Source: an uncultured Bacteroidaceae bacterium
GTDB lineage: Bacteria > Bacteroidota > Bacteroidia > Bacteroidales > Bacteroidaceae
DNA length: 43,615 nt
NCBI GenBank assembly: GCA_944321635.1
Contig: CALULY010000020.1
Coordinates: forward strand, 1-43,615
Direction: 5' to 3'
Shown here: one piece after another, positions 23,884 to 31,753 of the stretch
Layout of the letters: each line of letters begins with the position of its first letter
Position numbering within the stretch: position 1 is the stretch's first letter
The notes under the pieces: model-generated
The model's database searches: none
The model's input: only the letters and a program-made list of their open reading frames with translations
What the model was told of the DNA's origin: nothing
Translations under genes and position numbers: made by a program

Positions 23884-24051
23884 ATGGCTTACGTAATTAA
23901 CGATGATTGCATTGCTTGTGGCACTTGCATCGATGAATGCCCGGTAGGTGCTATTTCAGAGGGTGAAAAGTACTCAATCAACCCAGATATGTGCACCGAG
24001 TGCGGCACTTGCGCGAGTGTTTGCCCCTCTGAGGCCATCCACCTCGGCTAA
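23884..24051 (+). CDS. 2[4Fe-4S] ferredoxin
   Basis: This 55-residue product begins MAYVINDDCIACGTCIDECP and has two clostridial-type cluster motifs, CIACGTCIDECP and CTECGTCASVCP, each C-x2-C-x2-C-x3-CP. The internal pseudo-symmetry and size are those of a classic bacterial 2[4Fe-4S] ferredoxin, a soluble low-potential electron carrier for enzymes such as pyruvate:ferredoxin oxidoreductase. It is monocistronic: a -7 box at 23830 and a terminator at 24086 bracket it. The A-rich leader suggests high expression. Confidence 0.95.
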   Translation: MAYVINDDCIACGTCIDECPVGAISEGEKYSINPDMCTECGTCASVCPSEAIHLG

Positions 24052-24085
24052 GGCAGCAATCCACGAGATAGTGCGCAATGCAAAT

Positions 24086-24125
24086 GCGGTGGCGGGACTG
24101 CGGTCCCTGCCACCGCTCTTTTTTG
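24086..24125 (+). terminator. Terminator of the ferredoxin gene
   Basis: GCGGTGGC and GCCACCGC form an eight-base stem, extended by GGGAC/GTCCC with a one-base bulge, followed by TCTTTTTTG. Confidence 0.8.
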
Positions 24126-24157
24126 CCCGGCATCGGGGGCTCAGCTGGCAATGGGTG

Positions 24158-24191
24158 CAAAAAACCGCCCGCAGCGTGCGCCGTGGGCGGT
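24158..24191 (-). terminator. Terminator of the leftward outer-membrane barrel gene
   Basis: On the minus strand ACCGCCC (24191-24185) pairs with GGGCGGT (24170-24164), followed by a T run (T's opposite 24159-24164). Confidence 0.75.
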
Positions 24192-24226
24192 GTCAGTTGG
24201 TTTGATCAAGTGTGATTGGCCGTCAA

Positions 24227-24982
24227 TCAGAAGTTGTAGCCTATGCAAATTGAGAAGTTGCGCAGCTTGCCAACGATGTCATCCTTGTCCTTGCCATTGA
24301 ATTCGTGCCATTGGCTGTCCTTGTCGCTCGTGTTAAATGCGTTGAGCAAACCGAGGTCGTAGCGGAGACCGACGTAGTAGTGATCCTTTATGGTCAGGCC
24401 TGTGCCGAATTGCAAACCGAAGTCAAAGCGGTTGAGACCGCCTTTCTTGTATTCATAGTTTTCCTCGTCATATTCGACACCGAATGCCGGGATGTCCTCA
24501 TCCAAGTCTGGTTCGCCAGTCTCTTCGGTGTGGAACTTTGTCTTACCGGCAATTCCGACGGCGATGTACGGGCCGAAGTTCACTTCCCAGCGGAGGCTCT
24601 CGTTGATGCCGAGCTTGTAGGATGCGAGGATTGGTATTTCGAAGTAGTTGAGCCCGTACTTTTCGTTGTATTTGTATTCATAGCCTTCTTCGCTGTATTC
24701 GTACTTGCTGTTGATGCCTTTGTTTGAAAAGTAGAGCCCTGGTTGGAGGTAGAAGCCTTTGCCAAGTTCGATGTCGGCGATTACTCCGAGATTGAAGCCG
24801 ACCTTGGCCGGGAATGACGTGTCATCGCCTCCCATGTAGTCTTTGTCTTTGAAGTTTCCACCGGCGTTTGAGATGTTAAGTCCTGCCCTCAAACCCCAAG
24901 TGACTTTGCTTTGTGCCTGAATGTCAGACAAATACCCCCCCCCCATAATGAGGACGGCAGCTGCAATAAGTAGCTTTTTCAT
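24227..24982 (-). CDS. Outer-membrane beta-barrel protein (PorT-like) with G10 tract in the signal peptide
   Basis: The 251-residue product has a signal peptide (MKKLLIAAAVLIMGGGYLSD then IQAQS) and a PorT-family eight-strand barrel: WGLRAGLNISNAGGNFKDKD, KVGFNLGVIADIELGKGFYL, QPGLYFSNKG, YFEIPILASYKLGINE, and the terminal RNFSICIGYNF. Family members sit in the outer membrane; ligand unknown. Codons 13-16 (ATG GGG GGG GGG) make a run of ten G (24944-24935) inside the secretion signal, so a one-base slip would abolish export and the reading frame. The present length is in frame. It has its own terminator (24158) and a probable -7 box at 25091-25084. Confidence 0.9.
   Translation of the reverse strand: MKKLLIAAAVLIMGGGYLSDIQAQSKVTWGLRAGLNISNAGGNFKDKDYMGGDDTSFPAKVGFNLGVIADIELGKGFYLQPGLYFSNKGINSKYEYSEEGYEYKYNEKYGLNYFEIPILASYKLGINESLRWEVNFGPYIAVGIAGKTKFHTEETGEPDLDEDIPAFGVEYDEENYEYKKGGLNRFDFGLQFGTGLTIKDHYYVGLRYDLGLLNAFNTSDKDSQWHEFNGKDKDDIVGKLRNFSICIGYNF
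24935..24944 (-). repeat. Ten-base poly-G tract in coding sequence
   Basis: The plus strand has ten C in a row, ten G in the coding strand, within the signal-peptide codons of the barrel gene. Such runs are slippage-prone. Confidence 0.85.
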
Positions 24983-25083
24983 AATAAGAAAAGTTTTTTT
25001 GACCGTTTGTCACGGTCGTGTTAAACAATAATTTTAGGTCAAGTAGTTGTAGTTTTAGGCTGACAACTGGCTTGATGTCGTTG

Positions 25084-25091
25084 CAAATGTA
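25084..25091 (-). promoter_or_regulatory. -7 box of the leftward barrel gene
   Basis: The minus strand reads TACATTTG, 101 bases before the ATG. The 309-base gap 24983-25291 holds this box and the divergent lipoprotein promoter; no gene is visible in it. Confidence 0.4.
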
Positions 25092-25234
25092 TGATAAGTT
25101 TTTGGAATGTTTGCATCTTTTCACTTTTTAAGTTGTTGGCGCGGACTTGTGGCAGTTGGTGTTTTTTACCGCTTGCGGCCGTCATGCCGGCGGGATGGAG
25201 GAGGGCTCGGCTGCCGCCTTTTGCCCTTAATGTG

Positions 25235-25264
25235 ATTGCGTGTGATGAAAATGCTTTATATTTG
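25235..25264 (+). promoter_or_regulatory. Promoter of the LRR lipoprotein
   Basis: ATTG at 25235-25238, 18 bases, then TATATTTG at 25257-25264. The ATG at 25292 follows 27 bases later. Confidence 0.6.
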
Positions 25265-25291
25265 CCCTGTAACCAACAAAAACATTTGACG

Positions 25292-26197
25292 ATGAAAAAG
25301 ATTTTGTTCCCCATATTGCTCCTGCCATTGCTTGCGGCTGGATGCAAGGATGATGACGAGAGCGTGGTCTACCAGACATTGACGCGCTCGATGACCGTTG
25401 ACGTGGCGACAGCCGGCTCGCTGCCGACGCTCATCAGCGGGGAAGCCAAGAATGATGTACAGGAGCTGACGCTCACCGGGCGGCTCAATGGCACCGACAT
25501 CGCCTATCTGCGTGAGATGGCTGGTGCGGACGAACTGGGCGACAGGACAGAAGGCAGCTTGAGAAGGCTTGATCTCTCTGCCGCATACATAGTGGAGGGT
25601 GGCGACCCATATTATAGGAAGGCCAACACAAAGTACGAAACCGAGAACAACATCATTGGCGACCACTTCTTTGACGGTTGTAAGAGCTTGGTCAAAGTGG
25701 TGCTTCCGACGAGCGCGGTGAGGGTAGGGGACGCGGCATTCAACGAATGCTACCTGCTCACATCCGTGCAGCTGACGACAGGAGTGGTGGAAATAGGCGA
25801 TGATGCCTTCAGGTATTGTCACGAACTGGAGACGGTCAATCTGCCCCTCGGATTGCAGGTCGTCGGCGACAGGGCGTTTGAGGGATGCTACCGCCTGCAA
25901 TCCATCGACCTGCCGGTAGGCATGGCGACAGTCGGTGCGGAGGCTTTCCAAGACTGTTCGTCTGTGACAAAGGTCAGCTTGCCACAAGGCGTGCAGACGG
26001 TCGGCTACGGAGCTTTCGCCGGATGCATGGCACTGTCAGAGGTGCGGTGTGAGGCCGTCATGCCGCCGACTTGCCAGACTGGCGCATTTGAGAGCGTCAA
26101 CCACGACGTTTGCAAGCTGTTTGTCCCGCGAGGGAGTAAGGACGTTTATGCCCAGGCTCCTGAGTGGAAGGAATTCAAGTACATCATAGAGGAGTGA
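25292..26197 (+). CDS. BspA-like leucine-rich repeat lipoprotein
   Basis: The 301-residue product starts MKKILFPILLLPLLAAGCKD: a lipoprotein signal with lipobox LAAGC and lipidated C17. After a linker it has about five BspA-type (LRR_5) repeats of roughly 23 residues, each with the pattern IGDxAFxxCxxLxxVxLPxG: for example VGDAAFNECYLLTSVQLTTG, IGDDAFRYCHELETVNLPLG, VGDRAFEGCYRLQSIDLPVG and VGAEAFQDCSSVTKVSLPQG. Such surface lipoproteins often mediate adhesion or binding; the ligand is unknown. The long upstream open frame (from 25091) is rejected because the promoter lies within it. Confidence 0.92.
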   Translation: MKKILFPILLLPLLAAGCKDDDESVVYQTLTRSMTVDVATAGSLPTLISGEAKNDVQELTLTGRLNGTDIAYLREMAGADELGDRTEGSLRRLDLSAAYIVEGGDPYYRKANTKYETENNIIGDHFFDGCKSLVKVVLPTSAVRVGDAAFNECYLLTSVQLTTGVVEIGDDAFRYCHELETVNLPLGLQVVGDRAFEGCYRLQSIDLPVGMATVGAEAFQDCSSVTKVSLPQGVQTVGYGAFAGCMALSEVRCEAVMPPTCQTGAFESVNHDVCKLFVPRGSKDVYAQAPEWKEFKYIIEE

Positions 26198-26232
26198 CAC
26201 AATCGACGCCACGGGCGTTGCGCCGCATGAAC

Positions 26233-26270
26233 AATCCCCTTGCGCCGGTCGTGGTGCAAGGGGATTTGCT
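26233..26270. terminator. Bidirectional terminator between the LRR gene and ccsBA
   Basis: AATCCCCTTGC (26233-26243) pairs with GCAAGGGGATT (26256-26266), followed by TGCTTTTC. It separates convergent genes. Confidence 0.8.
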
Positions 26271-26307
26271 TTTCTAAGGCAGTGAGAGTTGTACTAAACT
26301 CCCTGTG

Positions 26308-28548
26308 TCATGCGTAGCTGTGCATCCCCCCGAGGATGAAGTTGACCCCGAAGTAGGTTATCGCCACACTGGCAAACGCCGCTATGCTGAAAACATGGAA
26401 GAACATCGGCCGCCGGAACGCCTTCAACGACTCGTCATGCAAGGCGAATGTGTATATGAGCAGCGTAATCAACGCCCAGACCTCTTTTGGATCCCAGCCC
26501 CAGTAACGTCCCCATGAGACATTGGCCCAGACTGCGCCGATGAATATGCCCGCCGCCAGGGTGAACACGGCGGGACGCAGCAGCACGCGGCTCACTAAGG
26601 AGAGGCGGCAGACTGCCACCTGGCTGCCTTTGGCGGTGAATCTCAGGACGACCGCAGCCAGGCCATTGAGCATCATGAATGCAAACAATGAGTAGGCGAC
26701 CATCACCATGACCACGTGCAGCGACAGCAGCGGCGAGTCCAGCACAGGGAGCAACTGTGTGATTTGAGGATTTGTCTCACCCATCATCGAGACCATGACA
26801 GCCATTCCACCGACAGTGAAGCCGAATGTCGCGGCAAGTCCTGACCGCCGTCTCAAGATGATGGCGATGACGAGAGTGCACCAAGCCATGAATTGCATCG
26901 TCTCATAGCCGTTGGACAGCGGCAAGTGCCCCGAGACCAGCCACCGCAAACCGAGCGTCAGCGTCAGCCATGACAGTGCGGCGCACAGCATGGCGAGGCT
27001 GATGGCAGCGGAAGTCTTGCCCTGCGTCCTGCCCCTTGCCATCCTCATGCAAGCGGCGACGAAGCTGATGATCCCTACCGTTATCATCACTGTCCCGAGG
27101 AGGAACGGACGCTCGGTGCGGTTGTAGATGCGCTCGGCAGTGATGCAAGCAGTCGAAGGCAAGCAGCCCGCCGCCTCTTTCTCCTGGTATGTCCTTATCT
27201 TCCTCAGGACATTGGCAACCTCGTCGTACTGCCTTTTGGCGATGAGTTCGTTGACATAGTTGAGCGAACTGCGGATGAACACCCACTGGTCATGCGCCGT
27301 CCCCGCCGGAATGTCATCGACTTGCGACAGCCAGAGCAGCGTGCTGTCGCCAGGGTCACGGCAAGGGAAGATCTTGATGAGGCTGCCCGTAGCCGCCATG
27401 CTTGCGACGTTCACTTTCTCGTCAGCCTCCCTAAGCCTCTTGGATGCAGTGTCTTGCAGCCCGCCGAGCAGCAAGCCTTCGAGCTTGTAGTCGTTGGTCG
27501 CGGTGAAAAAGTCCGTCAGGCTTGCCCGATTGCCCTCAATGCCGAGGACGGCGGCAACGTTGCCGCCTTTGATTTCAATCATCGGCTCGCGTTTCCAGTA
27601 GTCGTAGTAGAACATCCACCCGGTGACTACCTGCTCGGCAGTCAGGCCCTTGTAGGAACTTTTGCCGCACAACTTTGTGGTGAAATCCCTTGCCAGCGTT
27701 TCCATGGGGCATATCCGGCCGCCATAGTAGACGTACAACCGCCCGAACTCCTCAGCCACCTCCGCCGGCAGCGCCTTGTCCCGGATGTCTGCCGCGCCCG
27801 CCACTGCCGGGAGTGATAGCAAGGCAGCGAAGACCGCAGCACGCCCAGCCCCCTTGCGCAGTGTGGAACAAAGGGCGCGGAACTGGCTTCGCTTCTCAAA
27901 GAAGAAACCGGCCATCGACACGAGCAGCATGGCATAGCCCGCATAAGTCAGCCCTATCCCCCAAGGGTCATGGCTCACTGCCAGGGTGCTCCCCTGCAAG
28001 TCGGAATCATAAGCGGACTGGTAGAAGCGGTAATGCCTGTGCCGCATGATTTCGTTCATCGCCACCTTGCCCCTGACAGCTTGACCGCCGTCGTCGATCC
28101 GCACCGTGCTGGTGTAGTCCATGGGAGAACGCGTGCCGGGATAGTAGGTTATGCCAAAGCCCTCCAACGCCACTTTGAACGGCAACGCGACCATGCCGCC
28201 GTCACTCCCGGTGAATGCCGCCGCCCCGTCATCCCCGAGCCGCAGGTGCAAGTGGCCTTGCTCCCCCCACAGGTGAGAGGCGAGGCTGCCAGCCAGGATG
28301 ATGACCAGAGAGGCGTGCAACGCCAATGTCCACACCCTCCTTTGCAGTCTTTTGCGGAATATGTAGGCGACCGCGCCCACGGCCAATGCCATCCATAGGG
28401 CAATAAACCATGGAGCACCATAGATGTGGTCGAGGACGTAGGGCGTCCCCTCGTATTTCTCGATTGCCGTGGCAGCCATCAGCGTGGCGATGATTGCCGC
28501 GAGCAGGATGAACGGTATGTCTCTAAACAACTTCATATATCTCATCAT
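26308..28548 (-). CDS. ccsBA: Cytochrome c biogenesis fusion protein CcsBA (ResB-CcsA)
   Basis: The 746-residue protein fuses a ResB/CcsB-like N-terminal half to a CcsA C-terminal half. System II synthetases of this type carry heme across the membrane and attach it to CXXCH motifs of apocytochromes. The N-terminal half has membrane segments (FILLAAIIATLMAATAIEKY, VWTLALHASLVIILAGSLAS) and a large periplasmic region. The C-terminal half has many helices and the heme-binding WWD-type motif, SWGRYWGWDPKEVWALITLL, flanked by histidines (HVVMVMVAYS and FALHDESLK). It is the last gene after the di-heme lipoprotein, a likely client, though a 236-base gap with a repeat array separates them. Confidence 0.92.
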   Translation of the reverse strand: MMRYMKLFRDIPFILLAAIIATLMAATAIEKYEGTPYVLDHIYGAPWFIALWMALAVGAVAYIFRKRLQRRVWTLALHASLVIILAGSLASHLWGEQGHLHLRLGDDGAAAFTGSDGGMVALPFKVALEGFGITYYPGTRSPMDYTSTVRIDDGGQAVRGKVAMNEIMRHRHYRFYQSAYDSDLQGSTLAVSHDPWGIGLTYAGYAMLLVSMAGFFFEKRSQFRALCSTLRKGAGRAAVFAALLSLPAVAGAADIRDKALPAEVAEEFGRLYVYYGGRICPMETLARDFTTKLCGKSSYKGLTAEQVVTGWMFYYDYWKREPMIEIKGGNVAAVLGIEGNRASLTDFFTATNDYKLEGLLLGGLQDTASKRLREADEKVNVASMAATGSLIKIFPCRDPGDSTLLWLSQVDDIPAGTAHDQWVFIRSSLNYVNELIAKRQYDEVANVLRKIRTYQEKEAAGCLPSTACITAERIYNRTERPFLLGTVMITVGIISFVAACMRMARGRTQGKTSAAISLAMLCAALSWLTLTLGLRWLVSGHLPLSNGYETMQFMAWCTLVIAIILRRRSGLAATFGFTVGGMAVMVSMMGETNPQITQLLPVLDSPLLSLHVVMVMVAYSLFAFMMLNGLAAVVLRFTAKGSQVAVCRLSLVSRVLLRPAVFTLAAGIFIGAVWANVSWGRYWGWDPKEVWALITLLIYTFALHDESLKAFRRPMFFHVFSIAAFASVAITYFGVNFILGGMHSYA

Positions 28549-28663
28549 TTTACACTCATTGCCCTGTCATTGGTGGACGCTCTCCGGCAGTCCGCACCGC
28601 CGCCTGCGGCAGCTGGCAACGCCTCCCGCTGCCGTGGCTCGCCGGGACAACGTTTTGTCTCTC

Positions 28664-28707
28664 TTTGTAAGTGCCAGTTACAAAGATTGTAAGCCGCACT
28701 TACAAAA
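28664..28707. repeat. TTGTAA dyad array, two units, 22-base period (copy 2)
   Basis: TTGTAAGTGCCAGTTACAA begins at 28665 and TTGTAAGCCGCACTTACAA at 28687, exactly 22 bases apart. GCCGTGGCTCGCCG at 28631-28644 matches a sequence beside copy 1. The array sits between two leftward genes of the same presumed operon, unlike copies 1 and 3, which lie between convergent units. Confidence 0.85.
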
Positions 28708-28784
28708 GACCCCATGGCCACAGCATTCTATGTTGCGGCCGTGGGGGTCTTTGTCGCGGTTGCCGGGCGCATTGCCATTGCAGC

Positions 28785-30410
28785 TCAGATGGCATTTATG
28801 AACTCGACCACCGCATCCCTCTCGTCCTTGCTCAGCTTGCGGAACTTGTCGATGGACTGTCTTGCGTCGCTCTGTGCGTCGCCATGCCACATGATAGCCT
28901 CGATGACATTCCTCGCGCGGCAGTCGTGCAGGCGGTCGCTGTGCCCCGCGCAGAGCTGTGACAAGCCGCGTCCCCAGAGCGGGGTGGTGCGGCACCAGCC
29001 GGTGCGTATGTCGTTGACCATGTTGAGGCGGTGCTGCACGAGGTCGGAGTATGGCCATATCTTCTGGTAAGGGTAGCGTGGCAGCCTCGCGTCGCCGTCC
29101 TCGAAGAACAGGCTCGGGTCGGTGAAGTTGTCATCACCCGTCGTCCATGACGGGCGGTGGCAAGTGGCGCATCCCATCTCGCGGAACAACTGCCGTCCCT
29201 GCTGCACCTTGGGGTCGTCGAGGTTGCGTGCAGCCGGCACAGCCAAGCCGCGATGCCAGACGTAGAAATCGACATATTCGTCATCATCCATCTCCACTGG
29301 CAGCTCCTGGTTCATCAGGTAGTTGTAGATGTCTTCCTCCACCGTGTGCCCGTCGCGCCGCCATTCGGGGAAATGGTCGTAGAACTTGGCCTGCACGTCC
29401 GGGTCTTGCGAGGCCACGGTCGCATATGTCGCCGTCATGTAGTGGTAGCGGCGGTCGGAACGTGTGACGTTGGTGATGTTCCAGATCGCGTTAGTGCCGG
29501 CTGCGTCCTGCAACGGGCCGCGGCTCAAGGCGTATGTGAAGCGGAACGGGTGTTCCTGCCGCCCGTTGCCTTGCACCGAGTTGGCGTACATCTTGACCCA
29601 TTCGCCGCCGGCGAAGATTGCCGGGTTGATCGGCATTCCCATGTTTTCCTGTCTGGCGTACTCGGCTTTGAGGCTGTCGTCGGGTATCGCGTCGAGGAGG
29701 CCGGTGCCATAGATGCCTATGGTCGATTCGAGCCTGATGCCGACATCGGAGTGGTCGATGGGCTGGCCTCCCGATTCGAGCGGGACATAGTAGGCATCCT
29801 CGGGGATGGTCACTTCCGGGTAGATGAGGCTGTAAGTCTCCCCGTCGTCAAATCGGTTTCCCCATTCGTCAACGTACTCGCGCCACTCGATTTTTATTTT
29901 GCTCTCGTCGATGGGGGCCTTGAATGGCTCGACAGCCCGGGTCTGGGGCATACCGGTCAGGGAGGTGAGATAGGCGTCGTTCCTCTTGTCGTAGATGACG
30001 AGGAGGTAGCCGTTGCCGAAGTCCCCGGCGTTGTATCTCTCCATCCTCTTGCCATGCCCGTAGCCGGGATGGCAGTAGATGCAGCCGTTGCGGATCCACA
30101 AAGGACCGAGCCCGCCGCGTTCTCCACCCTCGTTGCCTTCGATGAATACGTCTTCAAAGAACGTCTCGCCGCGCTGGAACGCCGCCGCCATTGTCGGGTC
30201 GTTGTCTACCGCCGGGGTCGATTGCTCATAGGCACTCGACGTGGAGTTGAATGCCGTGCCGAGGACACCGCCCGTGTACCACTCCTCTGACAGTTGCCCG
30301 TCGTCGGGCAGGGGGATGTTGCCGGAGTTTGTCCCCTCGTCATCGCTGCACGCTGCCGCGCAGAGGGCGAGCAGGAGCGATGCGCCAATGAAATAGATTT
30401 GTTTGGTCAT
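28785..30410 (-). CDS. Di-heme oxidoreductase-family (DUF1111/DHOR-like) lipoprotein
   Basis: The 541-residue product begins with a lipoprotein signal (MTKQIYFIGASLLLALCAAA, lipidated C21). It has two c-type heme sites, CIYCH at 110-114 (in WIRNGCIYCHPGYG) and CATCH at 414-418 (in LFREMGCATCHRPSW). This arrangement and the DGDARLPRYPYQKIWPYSDL and TPLWGRGLS segments fit the DHOR/COG3488 family, distantly related to MauG and cytochrome c peroxidases. It follows an imelysin gene by 93 bases and precedes ccsBA, which could attach its hemes. DHOR-imelysin pairs are known from iron-related loci; a redox role in iron uptake is inferred. Confidence 0.88.
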   Translation of the reverse strand: MTKQIYFIGASLLLALCAAACSDDEGTNSGNIPLPDDGQLSEEWYTGGVLGTAFNSTSSAYEQSTPAVDNDPTMAAAFQRGETFFEDVFIEGNEGGERGGLGPLWIRNGCIYCHPGYGHGKRMERYNAGDFGNGYLLVIYDKRNDAYLTSLTGMPQTRAVEPFKAPIDESKIKIEWREYVDEWGNRFDDGETYSLIYPEVTIPEDAYYVPLESGGQPIDHSDVGIRLESTIGIYGTGLLDAIPDDSLKAEYARQENMGMPINPAIFAGGEWVKMYANSVQGNGRQEHPFRFTYALSRGPLQDAAGTNAIWNITNVTRSDRRYHYMTATYATVASQDPDVQAKFYDHFPEWRRDGHTVEEDIYNYLMNQELPVEMDDDEYVDFYVWHRGLAVPAARNLDDPKVQQGRQLFREMGCATCHRPSWTTGDDNFTDPSLFFEDGDARLPRYPYQKIWPYSDLVQHRLNMVNDIRTGWCRTTPLWGRGLSQLCAGHSDRLHDCRARNVIEAIMWHGDAQSDARQSIDKFRKLSKDERDAVVEFINAI

Positions 30411-30503
30411 AAATGTTATCCTTTTATTATAATGGTAAGGACGGATACCCGTGCCAATTGCCGGGCATCCAGTCCATTGTTTTGTCAGGGATCAGCCCGC
30501 TGT

Positions 30504-31721
30504 TTACATGTTCTCCTGCATCCAGGTTGCAACCTCCATGAGTTTGTCGCGCAGTGCCTGGCATGACTCGATGGCTGCCTGGTTCTTCTCGGGTTCGAGG
30601 TTGTTGCGGAACGGGTAGACTATCGTGCCAAGTCCAGTCGTGCCGTCTTCGCCGATGCACTCGTCGATCGCGGCCTTCAGTTCGTCGGCAAGTGACGGGT
30701 TCCTGCCTTTCAGCAGCGTGTAGATTGATTTGCTTTCGTCACGGGTGTTGACCCCGTCGTAGTCTATGCCGCCCATGATGACGTTGTTGATGCCGCGTAT
30801 GTTGTCCTGGAAGTCGGTCTTTGAGTTGAAGCTGTACCATGACTCCACGTCCAGCACGTTTTGTGACGCGACCGGGTCGGTGATTTTGGTGTCCCCGACT
30901 TCGTTGGCGATGCCATAGCATCCCTTGTCCGCCTTGATGGCATCGACCACCGCCTCAAGTTGTGTGCGGTAGCGGCTGCCTGCCTTGCCTGCATTGATGA
31001 AATTCATCCCGTAGTTGTCAACGCCCGAGTCCGGCGCAGCCTCCTTTTCCTCCAGCAGCTGTTGCTTGTCGGACGAGACGTTGGCCGTGCCTGCCCACGC
31101 CGCTTCGAGCACTACGCATTGGAGCTTGAGGTCGCCGGCTACGGCATAGGCGTATTTGGCAAGGTTGGCGTCTATCAGGCTCACATCCTTGTCATGTCCG
31201 TCGGCGAACACGGCGTACTCAAGGGCGTGGAATCCGCACAATCCACCCGAACCGTAGTTGGAAGTGATGTAGTCGTCATCCATGTCATCCATGATTGTCG
31301 TGTTGGCAAGCATCTTGTCCAACGCCTGCTTGTCCAGAGGCCAGCTGTCGATGTGCGGGTCTATGCCGTTGATGGTTGCCGGGCCGAGGAGGAAAGCCTC
31401 GCTGTATTCCCAGTACTTCCTTGCCTCCAGCCATGCGTCGCACACGTCCTGCACGTCCTGTTGGGTGGCTGTCCCTGCCGAAATGTTCTCATACAGCGTC
31501 TTGCACTCGGCATCCAGCGTGATGGAAGCATCGGCGAGACGCTGGTAGGTGGCGATGACCGTGCCGTTGACATACTGTGTCAGCACCTCGGTCATCTCGG
31601 CCGAGAGGTCGCTGTCCGTTGTGGTTACTTCGCTCCCGTCGTCATCGGAGCACGAGACTGCGCCCGCCGCCATCATCAGCACGGAGGCCGCGAGCAAAGG
31701 TGTCTTGAAAATCTTTCTCAT
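30504..31721 (-). CDS. Imelysin-family lipoprotein (peptidase M75-like)
   Basis: The product (405 residues from 31721) starts MRKIFKTPLLAASVLMMAAG followed by the lipobox AVSC, lipidated C24. It carries the imelysin signature GxHxxE as G163-F-H165-A-L-E168, and the segments DAWLEARKYWEYSEAFLLGP and DSWPLDKQALDKML. Imelysins (ICMP, IrpA, EfeO-related) are iron-regulated, bind metal through this motif and are not known to be active proteases. An upstream ATG at 31757 overlaps the preceding stop as ATGA and would add 12 residues; both starts leave a usable signal. It lies between an outer-membrane channel gene and the di-heme gene. Confidence 0.9.
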   Translation of the reverse strand: MRKIFKTPLLAASVLMMAAGAVSCSDDDGSEVTTTDSDLSAEMTEVLTQYVNGTVIATYQRLADASITLDAECKTLYENISAGTATQQDVQDVCDAWLEARKYWEYSEAFLLGPATINGIDPHIDSWPLDKQALDKMLANTTIMDDMDDDYITSNYGSGGLCGFHALEYAVFADGHDKDVSLIDANLAKYAYAVAGDLKLQCVVLEAAWAGTANVSSDKQQLLEEKEAAPDSGVDNYGMNFINAGKAGSRYRTQLEAVVDAIKADKGCYGIANEVGDTKITDPVASQNVLDVESWYSFNSKTDFQDNIRGINNVIMGGIDYDGVNTRDESKSIYTLLKGRNPSLADELKAAIDECIGEDGTTGLGTIVYPFRNNLEPEKNQAAIESCQALRDKLMEVATWMQENM

Positions 31722-31753
31722 GATGTCTTTAATGTTAGGTTTGTCCATGTTTG

